Shown here one piece after another: positions 55,632-63,273 of a DNA stretch of 63,273 bases. Where the stretch lies: NCBI GenBank assembly GCA_015222805.1, contig JADFVZ010000001.1:1-63273 (forward strand), given 5' to 3'. Each line of letters begins with the position of its first letter. The stretch's first letter is position 1. The position numbers were made by a program, and so were the translations under genes. This DNA is from Pseudomonadota bacterium. Its GTDB lineage: Bacteria; Pseudomonadota; Gammaproteobacteria; Xanthomonadales; SZUA-36. Below the pieces are notes generated by a model that ran no database searches, was not told the origin of the DNA, and worked only from the letters and a program-made list of their open reading frames with translations.

Positions 55632-57626
55632 CTATTGATGATACGTCTTTGACTTGATCACCAGCGGCCCCCAGAGTGAGTAGGCTAGCGCCTTGTGCTC
55701 CAGTTCCGCATCGGGCCTGGATTTCAGCCGCATTTTCCCTTTTGCATTAAGACGGAATGAACTGGGTGCCAGGTCAGGCTGCAACACCACCACCTTGTTA
55801 TTTTCCAGGTAGGCCTGCAAGGCATTGAACTGCATCATTGCCCGCCCACTGCCGTTGAAGTATTTGGGCAGGGTCAAGTCGCGGCCAATGCCGGGGTGGT
55901 TGCTGCTGATACCCATCAGGGACAACAGGGTTGGTAGGAGATCTATCTGGCTGCTGATGCCGGCAATGATGCGTGGTTCGATTGTAGGCCCGATAATAAC
56001 CCCGGGGATCAGGAAACGCTGAACAGGAACCAGCTTGCCGGCAAATAAACGCGCCGGATGGTCGGCAACAATCAGGAAAACCGTATTCTTCCAGTAACTG
56101 GACTGACGCGCTTTGTTGAGGAACTGTCCCAGGGCATAATCGGCATACTTTATCGCTGTCTTGCGCGCACCCTCAGGGTCGCTTTCTGGACTAACCCGGT
56201 TCTCCGGTATTCCAAAGGGTTCATGGTTGCTCGAAGTAAAAACCAGGCTAAAAAACGGTTGCTCTCCACTAGCACTCAAGGCCTCATGGGCGCGATTGAA
56301 CAGATCCTCATCTGAGACGCCCCAGGTACTCTGGTAAACCGGATCTGTATAGTCTTCCTGATCAATAACGGTCTTGAAACCGTTGTTTTGCATAAAACGT
56401 TTCATATTATCAAAGTGTGCTGAACCGCCATAGATAAAGCTGGTCTGGTAACCTTGTTTACCCAGTAGACTGGCGAGGGTGAAGAAATTGGTCTGGGTTT
56501 CCGGGTGTTTGACTACACTGACCATCGGGGTAGGGGTAAATCCTGAGATAACCGCCTCAATACCCCGTACCGAGCGTGTGCCGGTGGCATACAGGTGTTC
56601 AAACCAGATGCCTTCATCGGCCAGCTTGTCCAGCTCCGGAGTGATCTTCAGGCCGCCCAGGCTACCGACCGTATCAGCACCCAGGCTTTCCAGCAGAACA
56701 ATGACCAGGTTAAGGGGTTTATCCCGCGGATAGGTGGCCGCCTGATGATGCAGGGTTGGAATAGCTGAGTCCAGTTGATCGGCAGGTTTAATCCCGGCTT
56801 CTTTGAGGACAATGCCCAGGGCTTCATTATCATCCATACTGCCATAGCGGATCACTTTGCTGGAAGCATTCTTGCGATGTTCGTAGATTGCATATAGCAG
56901 TGAATAGGGCGAATTCAGCGGCAGCTGGTTGACCATTGAATCCTGGGAAAATACCGCATTACTGGGGTTGACCGGCCGGTGATCGAGAGTAGAACGAATC
57001 ATTCCCAGCATCAGGAGAAGAGTTAGCGGTGTAGCCAGCAGGCAGAGCCAGAACGGAATCCGCCGGCTTGATGAGGGATCGCGCCTGAGCCAGAAAAATA
57101 CAAAGCCGGCAATAAAAAATGCCAGGGCAGTAAATGCCACCAGTTCCACCAGATGTGAACCTGTGAGCATGGAAAATACTTCTTTCGGGTAGGCAAGGTA
57201 TTCCACAAACAGATAATTAGGTCGGCTGTCGTATTGCTCAATAAAGGAGGAGCTGGACGCCTCAACAAAGAAAGCCAGTGAAGTCACCACGCCGAGGTAA
57301 GCCGGGAATAACCAACGCCCGATAGCGCGCAGGAAGGCGAGTGTATGGAACCAGGGTTTGAACAGGAATACCGGTCCGAACAGTATGCCCAGCAAAATAA
57401 TGTCAAAACGAACACCCTGCAGCAGGATGAAGCCGAGGCCATTGGTTGCAGCCACCCGATCCCAGTAAATATCTGCCAGTAACAGTCGGGAAATTGATAG
57501 CGTGGCCAAAAACACCACGGCTAGTATGGCCACTCTCCTGAAAATGCCAATATAAGTACTCAGATGCATCTGGATCCTGTTGGTTTCGTTAAGCTGGTAA
57601 TATTTCGCAATGAGATAAGGTAACAT
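55632..57626 (-). CDS. LTA synthase-type sulfatase-fold phosphoglycerol transferase
   Basis: A 664-residue membrane enzyme with about five N-terminal helices (30-210) and an extracytoplasmic sulfatase-like domain (about 305-620). Metal/catalytic residues include E313 (LLESLGAD) and the nucleophile Thr350 in the A-T-G-T-R-S-V-R-G motif. Related enzymes transfer phosphoglycerol or phosphoethanolamine to lipid or glucan (OpgB-like). The start may be the ATG at 57626 or at 57569; both have a ribosome site. Confidence 0.88.
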   Translation of the reverse strand: MLPYLIAKYYQLNETNRIQMHLSTYIGIFRRVAILAVVFLATLSISRLLLADIYWDRVAATNGLGFILLQGVRFDIILLGILFGPVFLFKPWFHTLAFLRAIGRWLFPAYLGVVTSLAFFVEASSSSFIEQYDSRPNYLFVEYLAYPKEVFSMLTGSHLVELVAFTALAFFIAGFVFFWLRRDPSSSRRIPFWLCLLATPLTLLLMLGMIRSTLDHRPVNPSNAVFSQDSMVNQLPLNSPYSLLYAIYEHRKNASSKVIRYGSMDDNEALGIVLKEAGIKPADQLDSAIPTLHHQAATYPRDKPLNLVIVLLESLGADTVGSLGGLKITPELDKLADEGIWFEHLYATGTRSVRGIEAVISGFTPTPMVSVVKHPETQTNFFTLASLLGKQGYQTSFIYGGSAHFDNMKRFMQNNGFKTVIDQEDYTDPVYQSTWGVSDEDLFNRAHEALSASGEQPFFSLVFTSSNHEPFGIPENRVSPESDPEGARKTAIKYADYALGQFLNKARQSSYWKNTVFLIVADHPARLFAGKLVPVQRFLIPGVIIGPTIEPRIIAGISSQIDLLPTLLSLMGISSNHPGIGRDLTLPKYFNGSGRAMMQFNALQAYLENNKVVVLQPDLAPSSFRLNAKGKMRLKSRPDAELEHKALAYSLWGPLVIKSKTYHQ

Positions 57627-57659
57627 AAAGCCTTCAAACGGGGTAAGCGGTATAGCGCC

Positions 57660-58595
57660 ATGCAGATAATCTTCAATCAGCTCAAGTGTGTTTCAGCGGC
57701 TTTGTTATTATGCCTGCCTGTAGCAGGTTTGCTTGCAGCTACTGAAATGGATCCAGTGGATTCTGAAGAACTGTCCCTCGATGCAATTGCCCTTGAGATA
57801 AGTAACCCAGTGACATCCCTGGCGAGTTTCGAGATTGATGTTGAATACCGCAGTTTCCAGGGTGATCTCCGCGATGCTGGTGACCAGTCCACTTTTATTT
57901 ATAATTTTCAGCCGTCACTGCCCATCCCTCTGGATAATGGCAGGAATATCCTGATACGGGCAAGCATTCCTATCTGGGGTAATCAGCCGCTCTATTATGT
58001 TGACGGAGTTGAATACCCTGAATACCGGGTACGCCAGCTTGCTGATACCCTGCCGCAGGATCAGGGCTTCAGGGATGGGCATGATCATCTTGCTGACATA
58101 GAGTTGAATCTGGCCTACGGTGGTGTCAGTGATAACGGACTGATCAGTAAATACGGGCTTGCCCTGGTGCTGCCCACTTCGGCAGATATTTCATCATCCG
58201 TAGATCAGTACCAGTTGGGGCCGGAAATTACCTTTGGCAAACTAACTACCTGGGGGATTTTTGGCGTCAGCGCGAAACACCTGACGCGGGTTTCGGGTGA
58301 TAATACCTACGATGCCAATATGAGTTCAGTAGAGTTTTTCTTTGCCTACGGGCTGGGCAATGGCTGGCAGCTGTTTTCAAGCCCGGTGATCGAATATGAC
58401 TGGGAGGCGGTTAGTAACAACAAGCTCTTCCTGCCATTGGGAGGAGGAGTTTCCAGGACGCTGCGGATAGGTAGACTGCCTGTAAAGCTGGCTGCTGAGT
58501 TGCAGTATTATCTCGTTACTCCGGAAAGTTTCGGTCAGCAATGGTTGCTGACTTTTAGTATGACACCGGTATGGCGTAGTCCATTTAAAGACTAA
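57660..58595 (+). CDS. Exported outer-membrane-like protein of unknown function
   Basis: A 311-residue protein with a signal peptide ending about AGLLAA and many strand-like stretches (FEIDVEYRSF, ILIRASIPIWG, GLALVLPTSADISS, LTFSMTPVW), so a beta-barrel is likely. I recognise no family. It lies 9 bp before the DUF2868 gene and is probably the first gene of a three-gene operon. Confidence 0.75.
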   Translation: MQIIFNQLKCVSAALLLCLPVAGLLAATEMDPVDSEELSLDAIALEISNPVTSLASFEIDVEYRSFQGDLRDAGDQSTFIYNFQPSLPIPLDNGRNILIRASIPIWGNQPLYYVDGVEYPEYRVRQLADTLPQDQGFRDGHDHLADIELNLAYGGVSDNGLISKYGLALVLPTSADISSSVDQYQLGPEITFGKLTTWGIFGVSAKHLTRVSGDNTYDANMSSVEFFFAYGLGNGWQLFSSPVIEYDWEAVSNNKLFLPLGGGVSRTLRIGRLPVKLAAELQYYLVTPESFGQQWLLTFSMTPVWRSPFKD

Positions 58596-58604
58596 AATAC
58601 CGCC

Positions 58605-60113
58605 ATGTCGGCCGAGCCATTTACCCGCCTCCAAAACCTTTTTCTCCTGCAACGGCAAATTTCGCGTGACAGCGAACTGACATATGCCGAATTGCATCAA
58701 CGGGATCGTAACATTGGCGTGGCTGCCGGGGATAACCAAAAAACGGATACTGACCGGCAGCTGTTGCACTGGCTGTCCAGCTTGCTGACTGCTGAAGATA
58801 TCAAACAGGCAATGGAAATTCAGTCAGGACACCGACTCATCACTGTCGGTATAAGCCTGCTGGGTTTATTGTTGGGCTGGTTGGCGATCATCGGCCTGTT
58901 TCAATACGATGGCCAGGGTCGGGTCAACCTTGTATACCTGCTGATCGTTCTGGTTGGTTTGCAACTTAGCCTTAGCCTGTTAACCCTGATAGCTATGCTG
59001 CCACAGTCAAAGACTGGCTGGATACCGGGTTTTTCCAGTTTCCAGCAGCTATTAAGATGGTTTAGCCCGGGGCGTTTGCAAAAACTCTTTGCCCGTTTTA
59101 TGCCAGTCAGTGAAAGGCAGGATATTGCAGAATTACTCGGTCGCCATCACAAGGTGTTCGCTGATATTGGCAAGTGGCAAATTTTCAGCTGGTCACAGTT
59201 GTTCGGTGTGGCATTTAATACGGCCGCGCTAGTTTCAATATTTATCCTCATCGCCACCCGGGATGTTGCCTTTGGCTGGAGTTCTACCCTGGCAATTGAT
59301 CCGCTTGCCATCCTGGGGCTTACTGATATGCTTTCCTGGCCCTGGCATACATGGCTGCCCACCGCTGTACCTGATTTCCAGTTGGTGGAAGCAAGCCACT
59401 ATTTTCGTCTGCAGAATAGTGCAGCAACTGTTGAACCTGAAACCCTGGGGCACTGGTGGCCTTTTGTGATGTTATGCCTGGGGTTTTACGGGCTGTTACC
59501 GCGATTGTTGCTACTGTTGTTTAGTCGCTTTCAACTAAGTTCCGCTTATACACGTACCCTGCATTATTTCCCCGGTCGCCGCGAGGTGCTTGCACGGCTG
59601 AATTCAGCCGTGGTTGAAACCCGCGCAAAGCAACATGATGATGCCAATGAAGATGTTGTGACTGAACCAGCCAAAAGTGAATCACAGTTGATGGGCGGGG
59701 CGCTTAACCTGGTTGACTGGACGGGCCTGGTGCTGGATAAAACCACCCTGATAGATGAAATTCAGCTGGTGGGGCAATTCTCTTTGGCTAAGGCTTTCTC
59801 CGCCGGACTTAAGCACAAGCTTGAAGAGGACGAAAAGGTTATTCGCCAGCTTGGCCGAATGGATAAAAATGTCCCGATTGGGATACTGGTTAAGTCCTGG
59901 GAGCCGCCACTGGGTGAACTGGCAGACTTTATAGACGACCTGCGTCAGGCTGTTGCAGGGCAACAAATAATATACCTGCTGCCGGTTGCGATAAAAGCCG
60001 GGCAGCTGCTATCGCCGACACAGGCTGACCTGGACGAGTGGCAACGGTTTGTACAGCGGCTGGTCGACCCCTGGGTTACGCTTATCCCAATTGTGCCGAG
60101 GGTTCAGGTTTGA
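58605..60113 (+). CDS. DUF2868 membrane protein
   Basis: A 502-residue membrane protein with about four helices between residues 75 and 305. Its cytoplasmic C-terminal half has alternating charged helices. It matches DUF2868, which is usually encoded just ahead of a DUF3482 GTPase, as here. The two families probably form a membrane-bound GTPase complex; the process is unknown. The stop lies 5 bp before the next ATG. Confidence 0.85.
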   Translation: MSAEPFTRLQNLFLLQRQISRDSELTYAELHQRDRNIGVAAGDNQKTDTDRQLLHWLSSLLTAEDIKQAMEIQSGHRLITVGISLLGLLLGWLAIIGLFQYDGQGRVNLVYLLIVLVGLQLSLSLLTLIAMLPQSKTGWIPGFSSFQQLLRWFSPGRLQKLFARFMPVSERQDIAELLGRHHKVFADIGKWQIFSWSQLFGVAFNTAALVSIFILIATRDVAFGWSSTLAIDPLAILGLTDMLSWPWHTWLPTAVPDFQLVEASHYFRLQNSAATVEPETLGHWWPFVMLCLGFYGLLPRLLLLLFSRFQLSSAYTRTLHYFPGRREVLARLNSAVVETRAKQHDDANEDVVTEPAKSESQLMGGALNLVDWTGLVLDKTTLIDEIQLVGQFSLAKAFSAGLKHKLEEDEKVIRQLGRMDKNVPIGILVKSWEPPLGELADFIDDLRQAVAGQQIIYLLPVAIKAGQLLSPTQADLDEWQRFVQRLVDPWVTLIPIVPRVQV

Positions 60114-60118
60114 ATAAC

Positions 60119-61522
60119 ATGCCCCGTTTTGCAGTTGTCGGCCACCCCAACAGGGGTAAGTCGAGCATTGTTGCAACGCTTTCACAGGATGATTCTGTAG
60201 CGATTGCCAAATTTTCCGGAACCACTCGTCACAGGCTGAGCTTCCCGATGAAGGTCGATGGCAGGGTGATGTATGAACTCATCGATACCCCGGGTTTCCA
60301 GCGTGCGCGTAAGGCCCTGGCGTGGATGCAGGATGAAGTAGAAAAGGTTCATGATCGCCCGGAGGTGGTTAAGCGTTTTGTTGAGCACTGGCAGGGCAGT
60401 GGCAAGTTTGTGGATGAATGCGAACTGCTGCAGCCGATTATAGACGGTGCGGGAATTATCTATGTGGTCGATGGTTCGCGGCCCTATGGTGAGGAATACG
60501 AAGCCGAAATGGAAATCCTGCGCTGGACCGGACAACCGAGCATGGCGCTGATTAACCCGATTGATAATACCGAGTATGTGGAAGAGTGGCGCGCGGCACT
60601 CAATCAGTATTTCAAAATCACCCGGGTGTTTAATGCAATGACAGTAGACTTCTATAAAAGAACTGAAATCCTCAATGCATTCGGGCAACTGCAGGAGGCC
60701 TGGCGCAGGCCCCTGGAACAGGCCGTCAACAGCCTTGAGGAGATGCGCAAGCAGCAGCATCAGCAAGCGGCGCAAGCTATTGTAAAAATGGTTGTCGAAA
60801 TGACAGCATTCGCATTGGAAAAGAAAATTCCTACTGATGCTGATGCCGGCGAATATCAGCCGGCCATGGAAACCCAATTCTTCAACAAGCTGAGAAAGCT
60901 TGAAAATCGCGGCAGGAAAAATGTACAGGAAATTTATCAGCACTCCCATCTGGAGTCACGGGAAGATGTTATTGAACTGCTTGATAGCGACCTGTTTAAA
61001 CTTAAGGACTGGTACCTGTGGGGGCTGGATAAAAAACAGCTGGCAGCCGTTAGCGCAGCGGCCGGTGCAACCGCCGGACTGGTTGTGGATGCTGCAGTAG
61101 GCGGAGCATCCTTAATGCTTGGCGCAGTTACTGGCGGTATATTGGGTGGTGTCGGTAGCTGGTTTATGGCAGATACGATTGCCCGGCAGAAAATTTCCGG
61201 CATCCTTCCCCTGGGTGGAAAAATCCTTGCATTCGGCCCTGTCAGTAATCGGAACTTTCCTTATGTCCTGCTGGGCAGGGCAATTTACCATCAGCAGATG
61301 ATCGCCGGTCGTCCCCATGCACAACGAGATCAGTTAAAACTGAAATCAGTCAATCAGAGCGACTGGCTAGAGCGGCTGGGCAGGGAGCAACGCAAGCAGC
61401 TTGATAAACTGTGTAAAAACCTGAGCAATCAGGAAAAGCTGGAGCAGGTACAGGGAGAGCTTTCTGACTGGTTGTTCCAGGCTGTGACGGCGATAGAGGG
61501 AACAGGGGCTAATACTTCGTGA
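60119..61522 (+). CDS. DUF3482 membrane-associated GTPase
   Basis: A 467-residue GTPase. G1 is GHPNRGKSS (8-16), G3 is DTPGF (57-61), and the place expected for G4 (NKxD) reads NPID, a change at a key guanine-contact residue. The C-terminal part has a hydrophobic Gly/Ala-rich region (about 310-350, AAGATAGLVVDAAVGG), fitting membrane contact. A TTG at 60110 is an alternative start. Last gene of the OMP-DUF2868-DUF3482 cluster. Confidence 0.87.
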   Translation: MPRFAVVGHPNRGKSSIVATLSQDDSVAIAKFSGTTRHRLSFPMKVDGRVMYELIDTPGFQRARKALAWMQDEVEKVHDRPEVVKRFVEHWQGSGKFVDECELLQPIIDGAGIIYVVDGSRPYGEEYEAEMEILRWTGQPSMALINPIDNTEYVEEWRAALNQYFKITRVFNAMTVDFYKRTEILNAFGQLQEAWRRPLEQAVNSLEEMRKQQHQQAAQAIVKMVVEMTAFALEKKIPTDADAGEYQPAMETQFFNKLRKLENRGRKNVQEIYQHSHLESREDVIELLDSDLFKLKDWYLWGLDKKQLAAVSAAAGATAGLVVDAAVGGASLMLGAVTGGILGGVGSWFMADTIARQKISGILPLGGKILAFGPVSNRNFPYVLLGRAIYHQQMIAGRPHAQRDQLKLKSVNQSDWLERLGREQRKQLDKLCKNLSNQEKLEQVQGELSDWLFQAVTAIEGTGANTS

Positions 61523-61620
61523 CAATGAAGTCATAAACTACAATAAAACACTCCTGATGGTTAGGATATCCATTAATGTGGTGCTAGTTCAGTACTGCGT
61601 CACCCAGCCTTCCCACGGCT

Positions 61621-61656
61621 GCTCGAATGATTTGTTATACGGCATTATAAAATGCC
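61621..61656 (+). other. attC-like half site and hairpin
   Basis: The sequence GCTCGAATGATTTGTTATAC (61621-61640) resembles the right (L'R') half of an integron attC site, matching by eye most positions of the degenerate attC consensus, with GTTATAC in place of GTTRRRY. A matching left half is not seen in the 100 bp upstream. Right after it lies a small hairpin GGCATT-ATAA-AATGCC (61641-61656). Confidence 0.3.
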
Positions 61657-61675
61657 TAATCGAATACCCATGTTT

Positions 61676-62617
61676 TCATGCTACTAGAAGATTTTTTGCT
61701 ATCTCGTCTAGATGCGTGTCCCAGGTACCACAGCAACCACCCCAGATATCCATATGCGAGTAACGCTTCGCAAGATCTCCGCAGAGTTCCCCGAGTTCTA
61801 CGGGATCGCCATCTTCTAGATGTCCGATTTGGCACAATGCAATCTTTTCCATTTTTGAAGCATTTGGACGAACTCCTCTTACTCGGTTGATCCAATCACC
61901 AGATTCTATTGCTGGTTCGTACTCCACGGGATGAGAGCAGTTAATTGAGTAAAATACCGGAGACTGATTTGTTTCAGCATCAATCGTAGTAATGGCCTCT
62001 GCCAAAGTAGATCCGGAGTTAAGTCTGGATTTGCTATCAAGAGTCAGTGAAATGCCAAGAGGCATTCCTGTTTTTGCTGCTGCTCGAGCGACACCAATAG
62101 ACTCCGGAATGTTATTAAATGTAATTGCTAACGCTAAATCAACATTCGCTTTCATTAATGTTTCAAGTTGAACTGAATGATAGTCCTCGGCCTCATTTGC
62201 GGTAATTTTCTCATTCCTCTCATAAGCATCACCTCGGGGTCCTATTAATCCCTGAATTAAAATTTCGGGAATGTCAGAAGTATATTCATCTGCTATTTCT
62301 CTTAAAAATGATATTGATTGATGGTTTGCTTCAGCCAAACCTTGTGGGGAATAACCTAGCAATTTACCCCAATCTGGGCTTGCACGATAGTCGAGGCCTC
62401 CCATTAACGCGCACATGCCGTTATTCGCAACAACATCTAGGTACTTTCGAAACATTTCTTTCATCTTTGCAACGGCCGCTGGGTTATCCAGTAAGGGAAA
62501 CATTGCAAATTGGGGTAACTCGAAACCGTATTTGTACATTAGTTCAGTTTCGGTTCCACCTTCCGAGAGATAGAAGCGTCCTTTTCGTTGGCGTGGGAAA
62601 GTTTTCTTATCAACCAT
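61676..62617 (-). CDS. Homocysteine S-methyltransferase family protein
   Basis: A 313-residue MmuM-like enzyme that would move a methyl group to homocysteine to make methionine. Zinc ligands are C227 (SINCSHP) and C295-C296 (GGCCGTWDTH). The opening SEGGTETELMYKYG is typical of the family. The methyl donor is unknown. The gene seems more AT-rich and uses more rare codons than its neighbours by eye, and it lies between an attC-like half site and an IS transposase, so transfer is likely. No cobalamin domain is present. Confidence 0.86.
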   Translation of the reverse strand: MVDKKTFPRQRKGRFYLSEGGTETELMYKYGFELPQFAMFPLLDNPAAVAKMKEMFRKYLDVVANNGMCALMGGLDYRASPDWGKLLGYSPQGLAEANHQSISFLREIADEYTSDIPEILIQGLIGPRGDAYERNEKITANEAEDYHSVQLETLMKANVDLALAITFNNIPESIGVARAAAKTGMPLGISLTLDSKSRLNSGSTLAEAITTIDAETNQSPVFYSINCSHPVEYEPAIESGDWINRVRGVRPNASKMEKIALCQIGHLEDGDPVELGELCGDLAKRYSHMDIWGGCCGTWDTHLDEIAKNLLVA

Positions 62618-62693
62618 CGTCGTACCTCTTTAGTTTAGTTGTTTCTGCGTAGTCTATATGGCATGCTCCCTTACAACGGTAATCCCCCCATTA

Positions 62694-63273
62694 TTAACCT
62701 AATTCAAAAGTAGGGTCAGGCCACCATGGCCAGTTTCTGTTTTGGAGTAATGCCACCCAGGCCCATATTGGGTCGTTCATGATTATAAGTCCAAAGCCAC
62801 CGAGTAGCATAATCTTGCACATCTGCAATCGAATCGAACAGGTATTGAGCCAACCAGTCATATCGAACGGTGCGGTTGTAACGTTCAATATAGGCGTTTT
62901 GTTGTGGCTTGCCTGGCTGGATAAACTCTAGCCTGATTTTGTGTTCCTCAGCCCATTGTTTAAGCAGATCGCTGATATATTCCGGGCCATTGTCACAGCG
63001 AATGGCGCAAGGTTTACCACGCCACTCAATGATCTGATTCAATGAGCGGATAACCCGTTCTGCCGGTAGCGAAAAATCCACTTCTATACACAGCCCTTCG
63101 CGGTTAAAGTCATCAATAACATTGAACAAACGATACCGACGGCCATCAGCCAGCTGATCATGCATAAAATCCATGGACCATGTCTGATTAGCTGCCTTTG
63201 GCACAGCTAACGGCTCTGGCTTTTCTCGTTTTAGCCGTTTTTTAGGCTTAATCCGTAGGTTGAGCTCAAGTTC
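62694..63273 (-). mobile_element. IS3-family element, partial (cut by window edge)
   Basis: The 3' end of an IS3-type element. The transposase frame stays open to the last base. The terminal inverted repeat should lie close to the GACCCTACTTTTGAATTAGG stretch (minus strand, about 62697-62716), but without the other end I cannot define it. Confidence 0.7.
62716..63273 (-). CDS. IS3-family transposase OrfB (5' part outside window)
   Basis: The C-terminal integrase core of an IS3-family OrfB. The DDE residues are seen as D in WSMDFMHD, D in IRCDNGPEY, and E in [10 protein letters not shown], with a normal ending [11 protein letters not shown]. The visible part is intact with no stop, so it is cut by the window and not shown to be broken. 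The basic linker ([16 protein letters not shown]) lies upstream in frame. Confidence 0.92.
   Translation of the reverse strand, partial: ELELNLRIKPKKRLKREKPEPLAVPKAANQTWSMDFMHDQLADGRRYRLFNVIDDFNREGLCIEVDFSLPAERVIRSLNQIIEWRGKPCAIRCDNGPEYISDLLKQWAEEHKIRLEFIQPGKPQQNAYIERYNRTVRYDWLAQYLFDSIADVQDYATRWLWTYNHERPNMGLGGITPKQKLAMVA

Overview
The window reads as chromosome of a free-living, aerobic gammaproteobacterium. Signs of this are the leuLABCD order with a leucine leader, a divergent cpxP-like/cpxRA locus, epmA, bepA, TusE/TusD homologues, bamC next to dapA, pcnB-folK, and a Grx3-type glutaredoxin. Genes are densely packed on both strands, with many 1-8 bp start/stop overlaps. I cannot name a genus. 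Only the right edge carries recognisable mobile DNA.

Region by region. 1-2164: the end of a NarL/DesK-type two-component pair and a small membrane protein. 2260-8577: an M14 metallopeptidase, then an ABC exporter set (ATPase, permease, GldG-like protein, DUF4340 lipoprotein) and a DUF423 membrane protein. 8578-13264: a secreted penicillin/acyl-homoserine-lactone acylase behind a possible promoter/operator, an AlkA-like glycosylase, and a GNAT-VanY fusion. 13488-16248: a Cpx-type envelope stress locus with a perfect CpxR box between the divergent genes. 16258-21121 (minus): bepA, phoB without phoR, ppx and epmA. 21181-22579: sulfur relay genes (a fused TusD-TusC-like protein, TusE) and glutaredoxin. 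22584-28612: an orphan secreted protein, NAD-type isocitrate dehydrogenase, an outer-membrane barrel, a PerM-like permease and a DUF3179 protein. 28619-34497: PIN-PhoH ATPase, Bcp, dapA-bamC, fdxA behind tRNA-Glu(CUC), pcnB-folK. 34518-39420 (minus): leuABCD with a complete attenuator (promoter, leader peptide rich in Leu codons, antiterminator and terminator). 39513-43730: two small zinc-finger proteins, a GST, an amidohydrolase, a GFA-family protein and an APC-like membrane protein. 43957-50976: a glycine-rich secreted protein, an RND efflux pair, a cytochrome c'-like protein and a thiamine-binding-fold protein. 50989-61522: envelope and surface genes (glycosyltransferase, DUF1684, OmpA-like barrel, periplasmic YtcJ-like amidohydrolase, LTA-synthase-type sulfatase-fold transferase) and an outer-membrane-protein/DUF2868/DUF3482-GTPase cluster. 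61523-63273: an accessory edge with an attC-like half site, a homocysteine S-methyltransferase and a cut-off IS3-family transposase.

Much of the window concerns the cell envelope: Cpx sensing, BepA, BamC, VanY-type peptidase, LTA-synthase-like enzyme, RND pump and several barrels. Leucine, lysine/peptidoglycan precursor and sulfur-transfer functions fill most of the rest. The features most worth checking are the GNAT-VanY fusion, the TusD-TusC fusion, the leu attenuator, the CpxR box, the palindrome at the acylase promoter, phoB without phoR, and the attC-like half site beside the IS.
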